A stretch of DNA of 64,000 bases from contig CM043957.1 of NCBI GenBank assembly GCA_014529385.2, positions 65,826,003-65,890,002 of the forward strand. Reading direction: 5' to 3'. The notes below the pieces were generated by a model. The model saw only the letters and a list, made by a program, of their open reading frames with translations. It made no database searches and had not been told where the DNA came from. Positions within the stretch are counted from its first letter, which is position 1, and every line of letters begins with the position of its first letter. Source of the DNA: Adiantum capillus-veneris. Its lineage: Eukaryota; Streptophyta; Polypodiopsida; Polypodiales; Pteridaceae. A program made the translations under genes and the position numbers. Positions 61,907 to 64,000 of this stretch are shown in pieces.

Positions 61907-62003
61907 GGGAGAGCGTTACCTGCTCTTTGCTTGAGGGCGTCGAAAAACTCAGATCTGAGATCTGAGTTTTTGGGCGCGCTCGGTTATTTTTTTTACCCCA
62001 GCT

Positions 62004-62109
62004 GGCGTCGCTATGAGCGTCGCTATAAGCGTCGCTATGAGCGTCGCAAATTTCTTTGTAAATTTGCGACGCTCATAGCGACGCTTATAGCGACGCTCAT
62101 AGCGACGCC
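62004..62109. repeat. CACTA sub-terminal array, right: perfect 50-bp palindrome
   Basis: Bases 62004-62053 and 62060-62109 are exact reverse complements with a 6-base loop. Each arm holds four GCGTCGC units spaced by TAT-A/G-A. Further GCGTCGCT units lie at about 62126-62148. This mirrors the array at the left end. Confidence 0.95.
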
Positions 62110-62159
62110 GGGAAATTTTTTTTTGAGCGTCGCTGTGTGAGCGTCGCTAATGTGAAGAG

Positions 62160-62171
62160 CCTCTTGTAGTG
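62160..62171. repeat. CACTA terminal inverted repeat, right
   Basis: CCTCTTGTAGTG, the inverse of 54540-54551. Confidence 0.92.
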
Positions 62172-62433
62172 CAGTGAGACGTAGGCAGTGCTCTTTGTCA
62201 TACTTGTTCTCATAGATGTTGGAGCGGAGTTGTTTACTTGGTTGGTTGTGAATGCTATCGCCTTGGCTTTTGTTGTGGAACACAAGACAAATGATAGGCA
62301 ATAGCAACGGCTTAGATTGGGACTTGATGACCATTGGGAAGAAGCAACTTGTGTCCCATAAGGCTTACTATATGAGAGAGGGCTAATTCGGGAAAATTGA
62401 ATTCAGCGAAGGATTGCAGCTTAATCATTTTCC

Positions 62434-63779
62434 TTAACACTAGAATGGTAACCTAACAGGACATAAAAGTGTCCTTTCAGGGTTTTGGAAAAAATTTCCA
62501 AAACCATAGTAGATCCACTCATTTTGAAAAATCTTTTCATGAGCTTATAGTTCAATAACTACTACATATGGAAAAAATGAGAAACTTGTAATTTTTCTCA
62601 TCCCTTGGTCACTACAAGCCTCCAAAGTTGATGGACCAGTGCATTTTGCCCAAAACAACAATTTCTTATGGTTGATTGCATATAAATAAGAGTGGGGATT
62701 TTTGTAGGACATGAGATAAAATGCCCCGTTAACTTCAATGGGTTGGTGACCAAAACATATGGTTGCTTTTACATCACTAATTTTTTTTGGGCAAAAAGAA
62801 AAGGTACAAAAAAGTTGCATTTTTGCCATTCTGCGGACCTATCATCAAAGTTTCTATAGTCACGCTCAATAGAGATACTATATACATGTTTTCTTAGTTC
62901 CCTTTGGGCCTTTGGATTCAAAAGGATCCATGGAGCATGTCAAAAGGATAATGGATCTCTTACAATTGGAACCTTGGGGGCAATGATAAAGTGCTGAATA
63001 CAAAAAACATGAAAAACTGGGTTTAGCATTATGACCTCTAGAAACCCATAGAAACTACTCAATATCTAGCCAAGTTTGTAGTCTATGATTAGATATGGTT
63101 ACTATCTACAAAATACACACAATTGGCCTAAGAAACTAGCAATATTGAGAAAGTTATACTTGCTACTCTAAAATGTATCGTATTCTTCAGTAATCAAAAA
63201 ACTGAACCATCATCATATACTATGCTATATAGCATATTAGGTCCCCCAAAACTCAAGGAAGATTAGCTTTATGTTATACATTACACTTACATAATCAAAA
63301 TTGAATTTGGATATCGAGAAAGCCACCAAAAAAATCATAAAAGTGTTAATTTTGGCCAAAAAACAGGATTATGCAATTCTTGTAAATTGGTCATAACTTT
63401 CAATTTTAACACTTAGCTCTCCCTACAAGCATCAAAACATGTTGAGAACTATGAAGGCCTAACCTCTAGCCATCTAAACCTCACAAACATGAAGTTTAGA
63501 GTGGTATAGTTGCCAAAAATTGAAAAAAAAAGCAAAAAACAGGACCCGTTTTTTCACACAGTTTAGGTTCAAAAATGTTGTGCAAGAGTAAGGTTAATGG
63601 TGAGATCGATACTCCAAAAAAATACTAAGTTTTTTTCAGCTCATAAGGCAACTTTGTGGATATATAGCACCTAGAAATTCATTTTCATACTCTTCAAATA
63701 ATTCAAGCAAAATGGTCACTTAATAGGACACAAAAGTGTCCAAGGACATAAAAGTGTCTTGTTACCATTCTAGTGTTAA
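62434..63779. mobile_element. TIR element flanked by TTAA, non-autonomous, class uncertain
   Basis: The left edge reads TTAA-CACTAGAATGGTAAC (from 62434) and the right edge is its exact inverse, GTTACCATTCTAGTG-TTAA (to 63779). Inside each end lie near-palindromes GGACATAAAAGTGTCC (62459 and about 63743) and GGACACAAAAGTGTCC (about 63726). A 25-bp palindrome is at 62481-62505. A TTAA duplication is the hallmark of piggyBac-type elements, and CACTAGA recalls piggyBac ends (CCCTAGA), but it also resembles a CACTA end. The 94-codon minus-strand frame at 62545-62829 is unrecognised, and no transposase is seen. Confidence 0.7.
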
Positions 63780-63944
63780 ACCCTACTCTTTAACCTACAT
63801 TGGTAATATATTTGTAGATTGCCATTCATCTTGGTAATATATAGATCGGGGACCCATCTTTGAGGCATCCATCGTACTCGCAATCAAGTATAGTCAATTG
63901 TTTTTTTATTCAAGGGTAGGCATCTTTCTCTTTTTTCTTGTAGA

Positions 63945-63950
<6 letters not shown>

Positions 63951-63977
<27 letters not shown>
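63951..63977. repeat. (GA)n microsatellite
   Basis: A short GA run near the window end. The rest of 63780-64000 has no recognisable feature. Confidence 0.9.
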
Positions 63978-63980
<3 letters not shown>

Positions 63981-64000
63981 AGTGTCATAGTTGGAGGGTC

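Larger units (their letters stand above)
60483..62003. other. 5' region of the CACTA transposase gene
   Basis: About 1.5 kb upstream of the TNP2 start. It includes CT tracts (60548-60612), AT-rich direct repeats, a captured HMA-domain fragment, and a minisatellite followed by GT/GA runs. The promoter presumably lies towards the right end, near the sub-terminal array. No TATA box can be named with confidence. Confidence 0.55.
54540..62171 (-). mobile_element. Complete CACTA (En/Spm) transposon, 7632 bp
   Basis: The ends are CACTACAAGAGG (54540-54551) and its reverse complement (62160-62171). The 3-bp flanks are TAG on the left and CAG on the right, a target duplication with one mismatch. Both ends carry arrays of a GCGTCGCTAT-type unit in both orientations, the kind of sub-terminal repeat bound by the regulatory protein in CACTA elements. 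Inside are a TNP2-family transposase gene and a second gene, both on the minus strand, and a captured HMA-domain fragment upstream of the transposase. The open genes and intact ends make it potentially autonomous. Confidence 0.93.

Noticed and set aside
62545-62829. 94-codon minus-strand frame as a transposase
   Set aside because: Too short, no acidic triad or zinc motif, no recognised family; mentioned only within the TTAA element.

Overview
This is nuclear DNA of a land plant. The signs are spliced CACTA (En/Spm) transposase genes, Ty1/copia and Ty3/gypsy elements of plant type, a tRNA-Asp primer-binding site typical of plant LTR elements, very long (CT/GA)n microsatellites and low GC. I cannot fix the species. 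The long GA/CT tracts and the depth of retroelement nesting would suit a large-genome fern, lycophyte or gymnosperm, but that is a guess. I see no complete host gene, tRNA, rRNA or CRISPR array. The window is almost entirely mobile DNA in layers of different age.

Layout. 1-14.2 kb: one large plus-strand Ty3/gypsy element. Its 5' LTR ends at 2669, a tRNA-Asp PBS lies at 2672-2689, a leader of about 5.5 kb carries tandem repeats and a foldback, and a decayed gag-pro-RT-RNaseH follows. It is cut at 14227 by a foreign LTR with its own PBS. 14.2-18.9 kb: that LTR, a decayed minus-strand reading frame, and the 3' half of a minus-strand Ty1/copia element. 18.9-24.5 kb: AT-rich, repeat-bearing DNA with a 94-bp CT tract. 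24.5-27.7 kb: a short copia element with both LTRs and a large internal deletion. 27.8-35.8 kb: a minus-strand Ty3/gypsy element of Tat type with two RNase H domains, interrupted by a 1.1-kb solo LTR that has a perfect target duplication. 35.8-46.8 kb: a pair of LTR-like repeats flanking an acidic ORF. The right copy is split by a 7.5-kb non-coding LTR retrotransposon (LARD) with two 950-bp LTRs, PBS and PPT. 46.8-54.5 kb: small tandem duplications, a Mutator-type MITE, a complex tandem array holding a small CACTA element, and a possible first exon of a host gene. 54.5-62.2 kb: a complete CACTA transposon. 62.4-63.8 kb: an element with terminal inverted repeats flanked by TTAA.

The most notable item is the CACTA transposon at 54540-62171. 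All six predicted exons of its TNP2 transposase join in phase with no stop (1104 codons). A second, three-exon gene is also open. Its ends carry CpG-rich palindromic arrays, including a perfect 50-bp inverted repeat. Upstream of the transposase it holds a broken copy of a heavy-metal-associated (HMA/HIPP-type) domain between two 52-bp direct repeats, which looks like a captured host gene fragment. In contrast, the older retroelements have lost catalytic residues or reading frames, and every in-frame pol stop I checked in the plus-strand gypsy element is explained by one C-to-T change.

All calls come from reading the sequence. No database search, alignment program or splice predictor was run.
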